64,000 nucleotides of DNA from Mucilaginibacter rivuli (GCF_019391655.1 NZ_JAHXPQ010000005.1:124001-188000), one strand, 5' to 3'; counted from the first letter of the stretch, positions 26,522 through 35,818 are shown. Numbers and translations are program-made. The notes: generated by a model not told the origin, from the letters alone.

Positions 26522-28375
26522 TTAGTTGTTGTTTTCTAAATGATGGATGCGTTTACTGTTCACATCGTCGCGATCGATGAACGGGTAGATGTGGTTTTTC
26601 CAGGCTTCGGCTTCAAAAGCTGCTTTTAATTCCTTTAGTTTTTCAGGATATTTTGCTGCCAGGTCTACGCGTTCGTTAAAATCTTCGTTCAGGTTATATA
26701 GTTTCCATACATCCTTTTCATAATCCGGTGGGGTTGCTGGTTTTAATCCTGGATAGATCAACAGGTCAATGTTATCCGGGCGGTGTGCCGCCTCTGCCTT
26801 CCAGCCATCTTTGTAAATAGCGCGCGAAGTAAAAATGTAGTAGTACTGCGTGGTATGTAACGATGCAGCCTTTGCGTTATTGAATGAACTGAACAACGAC
26901 TTGCCTTGTAAGGTATCCTGTTTAATCCCTTTAATGTATTCAGGCAATTTCAATCCTGCCGCCTCAATGGTGGTAGGGAAAATATCCGATACGTGCCCGT
27001 ATTGTGTACGTATCCCTTTTTCTTTAATTAGTTTAGGATAGTAAACGATCAAAGGATTGTGCGTACCGCCTTCGGCATCCGCGTCAGATTTCCATTGCTT
27101 GAATGGTGTATTGGCGGCTTGTGCCCAGCCTAAGGGGTAATTGGTGCTGGCTTCAGGCGTACCTATAGCTTCCAGTTCGGCCTCGTTATTTTTTATGTAT
27201 TGCTCGGCAGTATTAGTTAAAGCTGAATTTGATGGTTTGATTACACCGCTGTAAGTACCTTCTTTACTGGCGCCGTTATCTCCTATCATCACAAATACTA
27301 ATGTATTATCAAACTGCCCGGTTTTCTTTAAATGCGTGATCACACGGCCAACCTGGTCATCAATATAAGTGAGGTAACCGGCATAAACCTCCATAAAGCG
27401 GGCATACAGTTTCTGCTGATCGGCAGGCAGGCTGTTCCAGGCTTTTACCCTTTCATTACGTTCTGGCAGTTGGGCATAAGCAGGTATGTAACCTAATTTC
27501 TTTTGGTTAGCAAATACCTCTTCGCGGTAAGCGTCCCAGCCTTTATCAAACTTGCCTTTGTACAGATCGCTCCATTCTTTGGCTACCTGGTGTGGTGCAT
27601 GTGTAGCAGCGGGTGCGTAATACAAAAAGAAAGGTTTATCGGGTGCTGCTTTGTATGCACGGTCAATATAAGCGATAGCCTTATCTGTAATCTGCTCGTT
27701 CAGGTTACGGCCATCAGGTTTTACGTGGAAGTTATCTTCAACCAAATGCGGCGGGTGGTATTGGTCTGTCGCCGATTCAAGGAATCCAAAATGGTGATCG
27801 AAACCTTTACCTGTGGGCCAGCGGTCAAACGGGCCAACATCGGTGGTATCTTCATCCGGCGTTACGCCCCATTTACCTACCGCAAAGGTACTGTATCCGT
27901 TGTAGCGTAAGGCCTGTGCTATAGTCCCTTTATCTTCAGGGATACGGCCATCATATCCTGGGAAACCGGCAGCAGTACTGGCATGGGCAAAATTACCCAT
28001 GTGTACATAATGGTGGTTGCGGCCTGTTAACAAAGATGATCGAGTTGGCGCGCAAATACCGGCTGTATGGAAATTGGTATAACGCAAGCCATTATTGGCC
28101 AGCGCATCAAAATTTGGTGTGTTGATCAAACCTCCAAACGTGGCTGAAGCGCCAAAGCCAACGTCGTCCAATAATATCCAAACAATGTTGGGTGAACCTG
28201 CCGGTGCATGCTGCGGCTTAGGCCACCATTCTTTCGATTCAGCCAGTGTTTTTTTAACTACGCCTTTGTAAGTTTCGGGTGTTGAGGGTGGGATATTTTG
28301 TTGCGCGCTCGCGCTCCATCCTAAAACTGAGAACAAGCCTAACAATGCAGCTTTATATAATCTGTAAGTTTTCAT
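26522..28375 (-). CDS. arylsulfatase, FGly-dependent, secreted (AtsA-like)
   Basis: A 617-residue sulfatase with signal peptide (ending SASAQQ, about 26), metal ligands in WILLDDVGFG (D70/D71), formylglycine motif C108-A-P-T-R112 followed by SSLLTGR, VGKWG and VMIGDNGASKEG. The length and the insertions after the NHHYVHMG segment resemble the Pseudomonas AtsA-type arylsulfatases. It acts on sulfate esters and needs cysteine-to-formylglycine maturation. It starts 43 bp after the rhodanese gene and belongs to the same minus-strand cluster as the SusCD pair. Confidence 0.94.
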   Translation of the reverse strand: MKTYRLYKAALLGLFSVLGWSASAQQNIPPSTPETYKGVVKKTLAESKEWWPKPQHAPAGSPNIVWILLDDVGFGASATFGGLINTPNFDALANNGLRYTNFHTAGICAPTRSSLLTGRNHHYVHMGNFAHASTAAGFPGYDGRIPEDKGTIAQALRYNGYSTFAVGKWGVTPDEDTTDVGPFDRWPTGKGFDHHFGFLESATDQYHPPHLVEDNFHVKPDGRNLNEQITDKAIAYIDRAYKAAPDKPFFLYYAPAATHAPHQVAKEWSDLYKGKFDKGWDAYREEVFANQKKLGYIPAYAQLPERNERVKAWNSLPADQQKLYARFMEVYAGYLTYIDDQVGRVITHLKKTGQFDNTLVFVMIGDNGASKEGTYSGVIKPSNSALTNTAEQYIKNNEAELEAIGTPEASTNYPLGWAQAANTPFKQWKSDADAEGGTHNPLIVYYPKLIKEKGIRTQYGHVSDIFPTTIEAAGLKLPEYIKGIKQDTLQGKSLFSSFNNAKAASLHTTQYYYIFTSRAIYKDGWKAEAAHRPDNIDLLIYPGLKPATPPDYEKDVWKLYNLNEDFNERVDLAAKYPEKLKELKAAFEAEAWKNHIYPFIDRDDVNSKRIHHLENNN

Positions 28376-28417
28376 GTTGTTATTTTATTTTTATTGAATT
28401 TAACGTTGCGTAAATTG

Positions 28418-28834
28418 TTATTGCGCCGGGAAACCGGCTTTAATTAAACTATCAATACCGCCAATGTTATAGCTATGGGTGTAACCCAGGGTTTGCAGGC
28501 TATCGGTAGCTTTACCGCTTCGGTTACCTGAATGACAGTACAGGTACACTTTCTTATCCTTACCCAACTTTTTTACCTGTGTGCCAAAATCAGCCGACCG
28601 GATATTAATATTTTGCGCATATTTCAAATGCTGCTTATCATATTCTTCGGGCGTACGTACATCCACCAGGTAGGCTTTGCCTTGCGCTATTTCGGCGAGC
28701 AGGTTGGCACTGATTTTTGTATTTACTACAATCTTATTGGGGCTTTTTTGTACATAAGGCACATGAGCCTCCTGGGCCTTTATGCCTAGTGTTGCTATAA
28801 GTAACACTAGAGTTATGATATTTTTCTTTTTCAT
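28418..28834 (-). CDS. exported single-domain rhodanese
   Basis: I use ATG 28834 (138 residues), 2 bp after the susD stop; the upstream TTG start would overlap susD. A signal peptide ends near GIKAQ (21). The rhodanese domain has YLVDVRTPEEYDKQHL (55-70) and the active-site loop C100-HSGN-R105, intact. Rhodaneses move sulfane sulfur from thiosulfate or persulfides to a thiol acceptor. Its place between susD and a sulfatase suggests a periplasmic job in sulfur handling during organosulfate use. It is distinct from the inactive rhodanese half encoded two genes later. Confidence 0.9.
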   Translation of the reverse strand: MKKKNIITLVLLIATLGIKAQEAHVPYVQKSPNKIVVNTKISANLLAEIAQGKAYLVDVRTPEEYDKQHLKYAQNINIRSADFGTQVKKLGKDKKVYLYCHSGNRSGKATDSLQTLGYTHSYNIGGIDSLIKAGFPAQ

Positions 28835-28836
28835 GA

Positions 28837-30414
28837 TTACCAACCTGGGTTTTGAGTGAGTTTACCGTTACTGTTATCTATTTCTTGTTGTGGGATAGGG
28901 AAAAGGTAAAATTTGCCGAATACACCTTTGCTCACGTTGGTTTTACCTACCTTTAATAAGGAAGCTTCGAGTATCCCGTGGTTATAACCAGTTCCTGCCG
29001 GATCTTTTTCGCGAATCAGATCGAACCAGCGCTGGTATTCAAATACAAACTCTAACCTGCGCTCCAGGTAAACCGCCTGCCTGAACTGGTCTTGCGTTAA
29101 GCCCGGTGTAATTACACCGCCCGGTATAGCGCGCGATCTTACCTGGTTAATTGCCGTATAAGCTTTAAGCGTTGGGCCATTGAGTTCGTTCTCTGCTTCA
29201 GCAGCTATCAGCAATACTTCGGCATAACGGATGATCGGTACATTTGCACCCGATTCGCTCAGGTTACCTACTATGCTCGGATCCCAATATTTATTGAAAA
29301 ATGGTACAGAGTCGCCCAATATCTTCGGGTCATTCAGTTTACCGTAATAAGTTCCGGTAGATGGGCTTAAAAAACGTGTAACAAAAGTTTCGGTTTTCCG
29401 CTTATCGCCGGCAGGGTATAATTTATATACGCTGAAAAAATGATCTATACCGTCAGGCTTCGTAGCATCAGCAACATTGTAAAACACGGTTTGATCGGCA
29501 TAAGAAGCTACGATACCCGGTATACCTGTTAACACAGAGCGTGGTGCCTGGTTATTACCCTGCCCTAATGAGTTTGATTTGAACTGGGCCGAAAATATAT
29601 GTTCAACCCCGTTTTTAGTAGCCGGTAAAAACACATCGGGATAGTTGGTAAATAACTTATAGGTACCGCTCGCGATAACTGCATCTGCAGCTGTAATTGC
29701 GCTTTGCCATTTACCTTCGGTTAAATAAACCTTTGATAAAAGTGATTTCGCGGCGCCTGATGTTGCCCTGCCAATATCGGCACTGCCATAGCTTACCGGT
29801 AAAACTGTAAAGGCTTCGTTTAGGTCTTTCTCTATTTGTGTGTATACGGCAGCTGCCGGTGTACGGCCAACCTGCAGATCGGAAAGGTTTACCGAGGTTT
29901 GATCGTGCAGTACCAAAGGCACATCGCCATATAACCTTACCAGGTTAAAATAATATAGTGCCCTCAAAAATTTGGCCTCTCCAATTAAACGGGCTTTCAA
30001 CGTTGATTCAAATGCTATTGATGGAATAGTATCGATAGCGATATTAGCCTTTTTAATGGCTGCATAATGTTGCTGCCATATCTGCAATACACGCAAGCCT
30101 GTCGAGGAATGGCCCAATACCGCTTGCGAGCGTACATCGGCATTGGTAGCGCCCGGTCCGGGACCCTCATCATCACCCATAAAATTCATCCCTGTATTAA
30201 AAAGGGTGTTATATGGTGTTTGAACGGTATTTGAGCCGGCGTTAAGTAATGAGTATGCTGCTGTAACAGCGGCAACTGCATCGGCCTGTGTTCTGTAAAA
30301 TTGACTGGCCGGGATAAATGACTGCGGTGTTTCTGATAATTTAGCGCAGGAAGACGCGCCAAAACCAACAGCCAGCAATAACAGGTATTTTATTTTATTC
30401 ATGATGTTTTGCAT
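28837..30414 (-). CDS. SusD/RagB-family surface lipoprotein of the sulfatase locus
   Basis: A 525-residue lipoprotein. The signal peptide is best read from either M1 or M5 (ATG at 30414 or 30402) and ends in GASSC, lipidated C23. SusD features: ETPQSFIPASQFYRT, an AKFLRALYYFNLVRLYGDVPL helix, RYAEVLLIAAEAENE, and the C-terminal YLERRLEFVFEYQRWFDLIR segment. It starts 14 bp after susC and ends 2 bp before the rhodanese gene. It should bind the locus substrate at the surface. Confidence 0.95.
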   Translation of the reverse strand: MQNIMNKIKYLLLLAVGFGASSCAKLSETPQSFIPASQFYRTQADAVAAVTAAYSLLNAGSNTVQTPYNTLFNTGMNFMGDDEGPGPGATNADVRSQAVLGHSSTGLRVLQIWQQHYAAIKKANIAIDTIPSIAFESTLKARLIGEAKFLRALYYFNLVRLYGDVPLVLHDQTSVNLSDLQVGRTPAAAVYTQIEKDLNEAFTVLPVSYGSADIGRATSGAAKSLLSKVYLTEGKWQSAITAADAVIASGTYKLFTNYPDVFLPATKNGVEHIFSAQFKSNSLGQGNNQAPRSVLTGIPGIVASYADQTVFYNVADATKPDGIDHFFSVYKLYPAGDKRKTETFVTRFLSPSTGTYYGKLNDPKILGDSVPFFNKYWDPSIVGNLSESGANVPIIRYAEVLLIAAEAENELNGPTLKAYTAINQVRSRAIPGGVITPGLTQDQFRQAVYLERRLEFVFEYQRWFDLIREKDPAGTGYNHGILEASLLKVGKTNVSKGVFGKFYLFPIPQQEIDNSNGKLTQNPGW

Positions 30415-30428
30415 TAGTTGTATTTAAA

Positions 30429-33400
30429 TTAAAGGGTTATAGAAACACCCGCTATAATTGATTTAGCATTTGGATATGCCCCGTTATCAACACCCGAGCT
30501 GATGGCATTTTGCCCGTTGGTGCTTACTTCAGGATCATAACCTGTATAGTTTGTCCAGGTGGCCAGGTTAACTCCGGTTACATAAACACGTATTTTTTGA
30601 ACAGGCGATTTTGACAGGATAGATTTGGGAATGGTATACCCTATGCTCAGGTTTTTTAACCGCAGGTAAGATCCATCCGCAATAAAACGATCAGATACGG
30701 TAGCTGCAGGGTCCTGGAACGCGCTGTGTACATCGGTATTTGTATTTGTTGGTGTCCACCTGTTCAACAGTGTAGTAATGGCGTTGGTGTAACCGGTACC
30801 CAGTTCAAGTACTGCCCTTTGCTGGTTATAGATCTTGTTACCATAAGACGTTTGAAAAAAGATGCTCAAGTCAATACCTTTATAGTTAAAAGTATTAGTA
30901 ATGCCACCGGTAAATTTGGCTTGCGAGTTACCAAGAATCACCCTGTCGCCGGCTTGTGTGATCTTATTATCGTTATTAACATCAACATAAGCCTGGCCAC
31001 CCGGCGAAGTATTTGCCGCAGGTGTTAATGCTGTACCGCCGGCTTGTATCAAACCATTGGTTTTGTAACCAATGAACGAACCTATTGGCTCACCAACTTT
31101 TAAGATAGAAGGCAATGATGAGTCGGGAATGAACTGATCAACACCATTCCCGCCAAGGCTTAATACCTTGTTACGGTTAACGGCGAATACGATACCTGTG
31201 TTCCATTTAAAGTTGCCAACAAGGTTGCGGGTATTTAAACTTAATTCAAATCCTTTGTTCTCAACCGAGCCTACGTTCTCAAATTGTTGCGGGTTGGTAA
31301 TAGCGGTATTGGTAATAATTGTTAACCCGCTTGTTGCCGGTAATGGCAGGTATATTAACAGGTTGCTTGTTTTTTTGTAATACACATCAGCCACCAGGCT
31401 AATGCGGTCTTTTAACAAACCTAAATCGAAACCAAAATCATATTGAGCTGTTTTTTCCCAGGTTAAATTTTGATTGTACAAAGTATTTGGTGCGAAGCCA
31501 ATACTTGTAGTATTACCGAAATTGTAACGGTATGAGCCTAACTGAGAGAATGACTGGTAAGGCGGGATATCGCTATTACCTGTTAAACCTGCGCTTAGCC
31601 TCAATTTTAATTGACTGATGGCATCAACATTCTTTAAAAAATCTTCGCTTGATGCATTCCAGGCAATGGCTGCCGAAGGGAAGCTTGCCCACTGGTGGCC
31701 ATCAGCAAACTTTGATGAACCATCGGCACGAATGGTTAAGGTTAACAGGTATTTATCATTGAACCCGTAATTGATACGGCCCAGGTATGATTTTAAGGCC
31801 CATGCATTGTATGATGACGAAGGCGCTATAGCAAAGCCGCTACCTGTAATTGATGTTACACTACCGGAACCGATATTGTTGTATGTGCTCAGATCGCTCA
31901 CAAAACCTGATGATCCGGCTACTGATCCTTCCGCGCTAAAGGCTTGCTGGGTAAAGCCTGCCAACACATTAAGCGAATGTTTGCCGAACTTTTTAACATA
32001 GGTTACTGTATTTTCATTCAGCCAGTTGGTAGAGTAAAGTGTCCCGGTTTCTGCAAGTCCGCCAAAACCAGAGCCTTCATATACTGTTGAAGGCAGGTAA
32101 CGGTTTTGTTTATTATCAATAATATCAATACCCAACAGTACCCTGGCCGTTAAATCCTTTGTTAATTTATAATCACCGGATATGTTGGATAATATCCTGT
32201 TGGTAGTTGTATTGTTGATCTGGTTATACAGTGTATTGATTGGATTACCATATACGCCCTCAAATGCATTTTTAAGGAAGAAAGTACCATCAGTATTGTA
32301 AACCGGAGTGGTAGGTGTCATCAATAGTATTGCGGGTACCACGCTATTTGGCGCTACCTGTGCCACTGTATGGCCGCCTGCAACGTATGCTGAGATCTTT
32401 AACTTATCATTATAATCATGCTCTACATTCAACCTTCCACCATAGCGCTGAAAGTTAGTATTTTGCAGTATACCGTCCTGGGCAGAGTAATTCCCCGAAA
32501 AGGCGATGCGTGTGCGGTCTGTACCAGTTAAAACCGATAGCGTATGACTTTGTATACCTGCCTGGCGGAAAGCGGCATCCTGCCAATCTGTATTGATATT
32601 GCCATAAGGGAAAAGCGCTGCCGTAGTTGGTGCAGCTTTACCCGAATTGATAAATGCATCTGTACGTAAAGATGCCCATTGATCGCTGTTTAACAGGTCG
32701 ATCTTTTTGGTGACTTTTTGTAAGCCATAGCTACCGTCATAGGTAATTGACGACTGGCCTGCTTTGCCCTTTTTAGTGGAAATAATGATAACCCCATTTG
32801 CACCGCGGGTACCATATATGGCTGTTGCCGAAGCGTCTTTTAATACGTCAATACTCTCTATATCACCCGGATTGATAGATGCCAAAGGGTTAATTGCCGT
32901 GCCACCGGTTACACCGGCATCTGTTAACGAATTACTGTTGGATGTAGGGAAACCATCAATAACGTAAAGCGGTTCGGCTACTGCGTTTACCGAGTTGATA
33001 CCGCGTATTTGCACCGTAGTACCGGCTCCCGGCTGGCCGCTGGCCTGCGTGAACTGAACGCCGGATATGGTTCCTTGTAAGGCGCGATCGAAGGATAAAG
33101 AAGGCTGTGCCAATGCCAACGCCGGTACAGAAGCCACAGCTCCCGTAATGTCTTTACGTTTTTGCGTACCGTATCCTACAACTACTACATCATTAAGCTG
33201 ATTAACAATTTCTTTTAATGAAATTTCGATAGGGCTACCGTTAGCAGTGATTTTAGCTTGTTCGTACCCGATAAATGTAACTGTAAGGTTATACGGGAAT
33301 TTTTGACCTGTAACAAAGCTGAATTTACCATCCAGATCTGTTGAAACCGCATGTGTGGTACCTTCAATGCGCACAACAGCGCCGGGTAATGGTTCTTTTG

Positions 33401-33566
33401 TGATGGCATCAACAACACGTCCAACTAATTTGGAGTTTATTGTTGGTTGATTTTGAGCAGATGCCGCTAATGTGATAAATATCAGGATGATACCCGTAAA
33501 GTAACGGAGGGGTATCCGGGATAAGGAAAGGATATACCTGTTCCTTATATGTGCAATATTTTGCAT
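30429..33566 (-). CDS. SusC/RagA-family transporter of the sulfatase locus
   Basis: A 1045-residue TonB-linked transporter: signal peptide ending SAQ (about 38), CpD-reg domain (about 45-125, VVDAITKEPLPGAVV), QLNDVVVVGYGTQKRKD linker (about 127-142), plug with SIDVLKDASATAIYGTRGAN and GVIIISTKKG, and a barrel ending in AGVSITL. It starts the minus-strand sulfatase cluster and likely imports the sulfated or desulfated product. The long leader upstream carries a perfect hairpin and palindromes. Confidence 0.95.
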   Translation of the reverse strand: MQNIAHIRNRYILSLSRIPLRYFTGIILIFITLAASAQNQPTINSKLVGRVVDAITKEPLPGAVVRIEGTTHAVSTDLDGKFSFVTGQKFPYNLTVTFIGYEQAKITANGSPIEISLKEIVNQLNDVVVVGYGTQKRKDITGAVASVPALALAQPSLSFDRALQGTISGVQFTQASGQPGAGTTVQIRGINSVNAVAEPLYVIDGFPTSNSNSLTDAGVTGGTAINPLASINPGDIESIDVLKDASATAIYGTRGANGVIIISTKKGKAGQSSITYDGSYGLQKVTKKIDLLNSDQWASLRTDAFINSGKAAPTTAALFPYGNINTDWQDAAFRQAGIQSHTLSVLTGTDRTRIAFSGNYSAQDGILQNTNFQRYGGRLNVEHDYNDKLKISAYVAGGHTVAQVAPNSVVPAILLMTPTTPVYNTDGTFFLKNAFEGVYGNPINTLYNQINNTTTNRILSNISGDYKLTKDLTARVLLGIDIIDNKQNRYLPSTVYEGSGFGGLAETGTLYSTNWLNENTVTYVKKFGKHSLNVLAGFTQQAFSAEGSVAGSSGFVSDLSTYNNIGSGSVTSITGSGFAIAPSSSYNAWALKSYLGRINYGFNDKYLLTLTIRADGSSKFADGHQWASFPSAAIAWNASSEDFLKNVDAISQLKLRLSAGLTGNSDIPPYQSFSQLGSYRYNFGNTTSIGFAPNTLYNQNLTWEKTAQYDFGFDLGLLKDRISLVADVYYKKTSNLLIYLPLPATSGLTIITNTAITNPQQFENVGSVENKGFELSLNTRNLVGNFKWNTGIVFAVNRNKVLSLGGNGVDQFIPDSSLPSILKVGEPIGSFIGYKTNGLIQAGGTALTPAANTSPGGQAYVDVNNDNKITQAGDRVILGNSQAKFTGGITNTFNYKGIDLSIFFQTSYGNKIYNQQRAVLELGTGYTNAITTLLNRWTPTNTNTDVHSAFQDPAATVSDRFIADGSYLRLKNLSIGYTIPKSILSKSPVQKIRVYVTGVNLATWTNYTGYDPEVSTNGQNAISSGVDNGAYPNAKSIIAGVSITL

Positions 33567-34205
33567 AATTTTGAATTAGTTTAAAATGACATAAATGAAG
33601 CAGGCTCAACGCCAATCGATTTCTGCTTCGTTGTTTTAGATTCGCAGGGAAAGGGTTAATACCCTTTCCCTATTTTTGCACCGGGTATTATATTTTCATA
33701 ATTTTCTTCCTCCTTGTAAGTGTGTTTACGACCAGTTCCTGCTCGCTAAAAAATTTTATTAAGTTGATGGATGTACCAGTAGAAACGGTACCGGTGAAGT
33801 GTTTGCCGTTGCGTGTTTAGCAACAGCAACATGGCATACACATTCGGGTGCTGAAGCCAACTCCCGTTAATTTGAATGTAAGATTGATGATTTGTGTATT
33901 CATTCTTATTAAAATCTACTAAGTCTATAGATTTACTGCAATATTAAGTAAAACTATAGTTTGTTACAAAATTTATTTTAAAAAAATTGGTAATCAGGTT
34001 GCTATTTAATTGTGGAAGGTTTTTAAATATGGCGTACCTAAAGCTTATTCTATTTTGAACGGAATGATTAGAAATAAGTATTTATTTTTTTTCAGTGAGG
34101 ATAGAGGCCAAAAAATGCGGCTTAAAAATGTATTTTAAAACAAAAAAGGCGCAATTTCTTGCGCCTTTTGTACCTTAAAACGGAACCGTATGTTGGGTGT
34201 TTTAG
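33567..34205. promoter_or_regulatory. 639-bp upstream region of the sulfatase-locus susC
   Basis: AT-rich region without a credible ORF. Besides the hairpin at 33646-33671 it holds the palindrome AAACTATAGTTT (33951-33962) and a nearby CTATAG (33925 region), 360-390 bp upstream of susC. The same ACTATAGTT core appears upstream of tspO. I could not fix a promoter for susC. Confidence 0.4.
33646..33671 (-). promoter_or_regulatory. perfect 11-bp hairpin in the susC leader
   Basis: AGGGAAAGGGT (33646-33656) and its exact complement (33661-33671) enclose the loop TAAT, about 80 bp upstream of the susC start. On the plus strand the stem is followed by ATTTTTG, which is terminator-like, while on the minus strand no T run follows. 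It may be a leader regulatory structure or the terminator of an antisense transcript. Confidence 0.5.
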
Positions 34206-34278
34206 TGATCCCGCTGGGATTCGAACCCAGGACCCCAACATTAAAAGTGTTATGCTCTACCAGCTGAGCTACGGAATC
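34206..34278 (-). tRNA. tRNA-Lys (anticodon TTT)
   Basis: On the minus strand a 73-nt cloverleaf: acceptor GATTCCG pairs with CGGGATC, the D arm contains AGCTCAGCTGGTAGAGC, the anticodon loop is CTTTTAA (anticodon TTT), and the T arm has GGGTTCGAATCCC. CCA is not encoded. A good promoter lies just upstream. Confidence 0.97.
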
Positions 34279-34304
34279 GTTCACCGTTCCCGTTTTTGGT
34301 GGTG

Positions 34305-34335
34305 CAAATATAGAAGTATTGCATATATACTGCAA
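34305..34335 (-). promoter_or_regulatory. Bacteroidota-type promoter for tRNA-Lys
   Basis: Read on the minus strand: TTG (34335-34333), 20 bp, TATATTTG (34312-34305). This matches the Bacteroidota primary sigma consensus TTTG / TAnnTTTG. The tRNA 5' end is 27 bp downstream, so transcription would begin near 34298. Confidence 0.75.
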
Positions 34336-34534
34336 GCTATTTTTCAATATATTTTAAGATAGAAATTAACCTCTTCATAAACAGCAATTTGAAATGGCTT
34401 TTTTTTCTCATTAACTGCTGTAAACATAAATCAGTTATTAAAAAGGAGTCGATTGATAAGGTTTTTATTTTTTTCCTCTCTCAATTAAAAACCGAAACAA
34501 GCACTTATTATAACAGCATGTAGCCCCTTATCCA
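34336..34534. other. AT-rich intergenic stretch
   Basis: Between the tRNA-Lys promoter and the YceH terminator I see no ORF, repeat or RNA structure worth naming. Confidence 0.6.
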
Positions 34535-34568
34535 TAAAAAAGCCCGGCTGCAACAACACAGCCGGGCT
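34535..34568 (-). terminator. rho-independent terminator of the YceH gene
   Basis: AGCCCGGCTG (34541-34550) pairs with CAGCCGGGCT (34559-34568) around an 8-base loop. On the minus strand the stem is followed by six T (34540-34535). It lies 70 bp after the YceH stop codon. Confidence 0.88.
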
Positions 34569-34637
34569 AACCTTAATCCTTGTTTATCAAATAAACTTCC
34601 TTCTATATACGAAAGAGATTTCGTTCCGGATTTTAAA

Positions 34638-35288
34638 TCAGGTTAATTCCTTCATTAATTTATCAAATGCCTCTTTCAGCTCTGCCAGCTCTGTTTCTAC
34701 CTTTACCAGGCGGGCTTCCAGGTCGCTAACATTTCGGCGGGCAGGCTCGTTAGGCTCGTCATCTTCGGTGATAACAGGTTCGCCACCCAACAGGTGTACA
34801 TAACGCACTTCTTTCTGTCCGGCACGTTTTGGCAATTGCTGCACAAAGGGCGCTTCAGGTTGCGCTAACTTTTCTAAAACCTCCTGTACCTCATCCAATG
34901 TTTCAAATTCGTACAAACGGCCCGAATTGGTGTTCAGTTCGCCCGGCGTTTGGGGGCCACGTAATATCAGCAAACAAATAATTGCCACCTCTGCCGGTAC
35001 TACAGGGAACACAATAGCAAAGTTATGCTTGTACTTTATCGCACGGCTTGAGCCACCGGTAGCTGTTGATATCAACCCGCGTTTTTTTAATGAATCCAGG
35101 GCCAATATCACCGTTTCTTCATCATACTCCACCACCGGTCTGCGCGATGTTTTTTGGTTACAGGCCGTAGTTAGCCCATTTAATGTCATGGGGTAATAAT
35201 CGGGCGTGGTTTTACATTTTTCCATAAGCGCGCCTAAAACACGCAGTTCGGTATCGTCAAGTACGGGGATAGTTATCGGTGAATCCAT
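34638..35288 (-). CDS. YceH family (UPF0502/DUF480) protein
   Basis: A 216-residue cytoplasmic protein that begins with the family's conserved opening (LDDTELRVLGALMEKCKTTP, then DYYPMTLNGL and ACNQKTSR) and has two winged-helix-like halves, LLILRGPQTPGELN marking the second. The C-terminal 40 residues are a coiled coil (DLEARLVKVETELAELKEAF). Family members are DNA-binding-like proteins without an agreed function. It has its own terminator; its leader contains an 8-bp tandem repeat 16 bp upstream of the start. Confidence 0.9.
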   Translation of the reverse strand: MDSPITIPVLDDTELRVLGALMEKCKTTPDYYPMTLNGLTTACNQKTSRRPVVEYDEETVILALDSLKKRGLISTATGGSSRAIKYKHNFAIVFPVVPAEVAIICLLILRGPQTPGELNTNSGRLYEFETLDEVQEVLEKLAQPEAPFVQQLPKRAGQKEVRYVHLLGGEPVITEDDEPNEPARRNVSDLEARLVKVETELAELKEAFDKLMKELT

Positions 35289-35303
35289 GCGGCTAATATA
35301 AAA

Positions 35304-35350
35304 AATGATTGAATGATTGAATGATTGAATGATTGAATGATTGAATGATT
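35304..35350. repeat. 8-bp tandem repeat, five full GAATGATT copies
   Basis: Five exact copies of GAATGATT (35311-35350) preceded by a partial copy. It is located 16-62 bp upstream of the YceH start codon, so changes in copy number would alter the leader or promoter spacing. Confidence 0.9.
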
Positions 35351-35416
35351 ATGCCATAGAAATCCCTAACGCAAAATATCCTGCTTCAAATATCTGTTTT
35401 CCAATCTCAACTTCCT

Positions 35417-35809
35417 TTAATCAAAAAAATCATCTGTGAGGTTACCTATATCGCGGCGGTCTTTTTTGGTAGGGCGGCCGGTGCCTCGGTCCCGCTGTAA
35501 CAGCGGGGCGTGGAACATACTTTTAAATGCCGGGGTTTGCTCAACAGGGGTAACATCTTCATAAAAGTTAACGGCGGTTTTGGCATCAACCCTGCTCTCC
35601 AGCAGGCCGGTTACTTTTATTACCCGGCGATCGGGCCCTTTTGATATTTGGTACACTTCGCCCAGGCGTACCTCGCGCGATGGTTTAACATTATCACCGT
35701 TAAGTTTTACACGGCCGGCCTTGCAGGCATCGGTTGCCAGTGAGCGGGTTTTAAAGGCCCTGATTGACCATAGGTATTTATCAATACGTAGTTTTTCTTT
35801 TTCAGCCAT
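35417..35809 (-). CDS. hslR: S4-domain RNA-binding protein, Hsp15-like
   Basis: A 130-residue basic protein. Residues 6-70 form an S4 domain (LRIDKYLWSIRAFKTRSLA, GRVKLNGDNVKPSREVRLGE), and the basic C-terminus (LLQRDRGTGRPTKKDRRDI) fits Hsp15. Hsp15 binds 50S subunits carrying a peptidyl-tRNA after stalled or aborted translation. It starts 9 bp after the YCF48-like gene, in a three-gene minus-strand run. The symbol reflects family resemblance. Confidence 0.85.
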   Translation of the reverse strand: MAEKEKLRIDKYLWSIRAFKTRSLATDACKAGRVKLNGDNVKPSREVRLGEVYQISKGPDRRVIKVTGLLESRVDAKTAVNFYEDVTPVEQTPAFKSMFHAPLLQRDRGTGRPTKKDRRDIGNLTDDFFD

Positions 35810-35818
35810 TGTACAACA

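Noticed and set aside
22835-33566. Classical polysaccharide utilisation locus
   Set aside because: No glycoside hydrolase, polysaccharide lyase or hybrid two-component regulator is present; only sulfatases accompany the SusCD pair.
33215-33615. Overlapping minus-strand frames of about 70 codons within the susC start region
   Set aside because: They lie out of frame inside susC, have no ribosome-binding site and no recognisable protein.
35304-35350. Possible CRISPR-type array
   Set aside because: Units of 8 bp are directly adjacent without spacers. No cas gene is present in the window.
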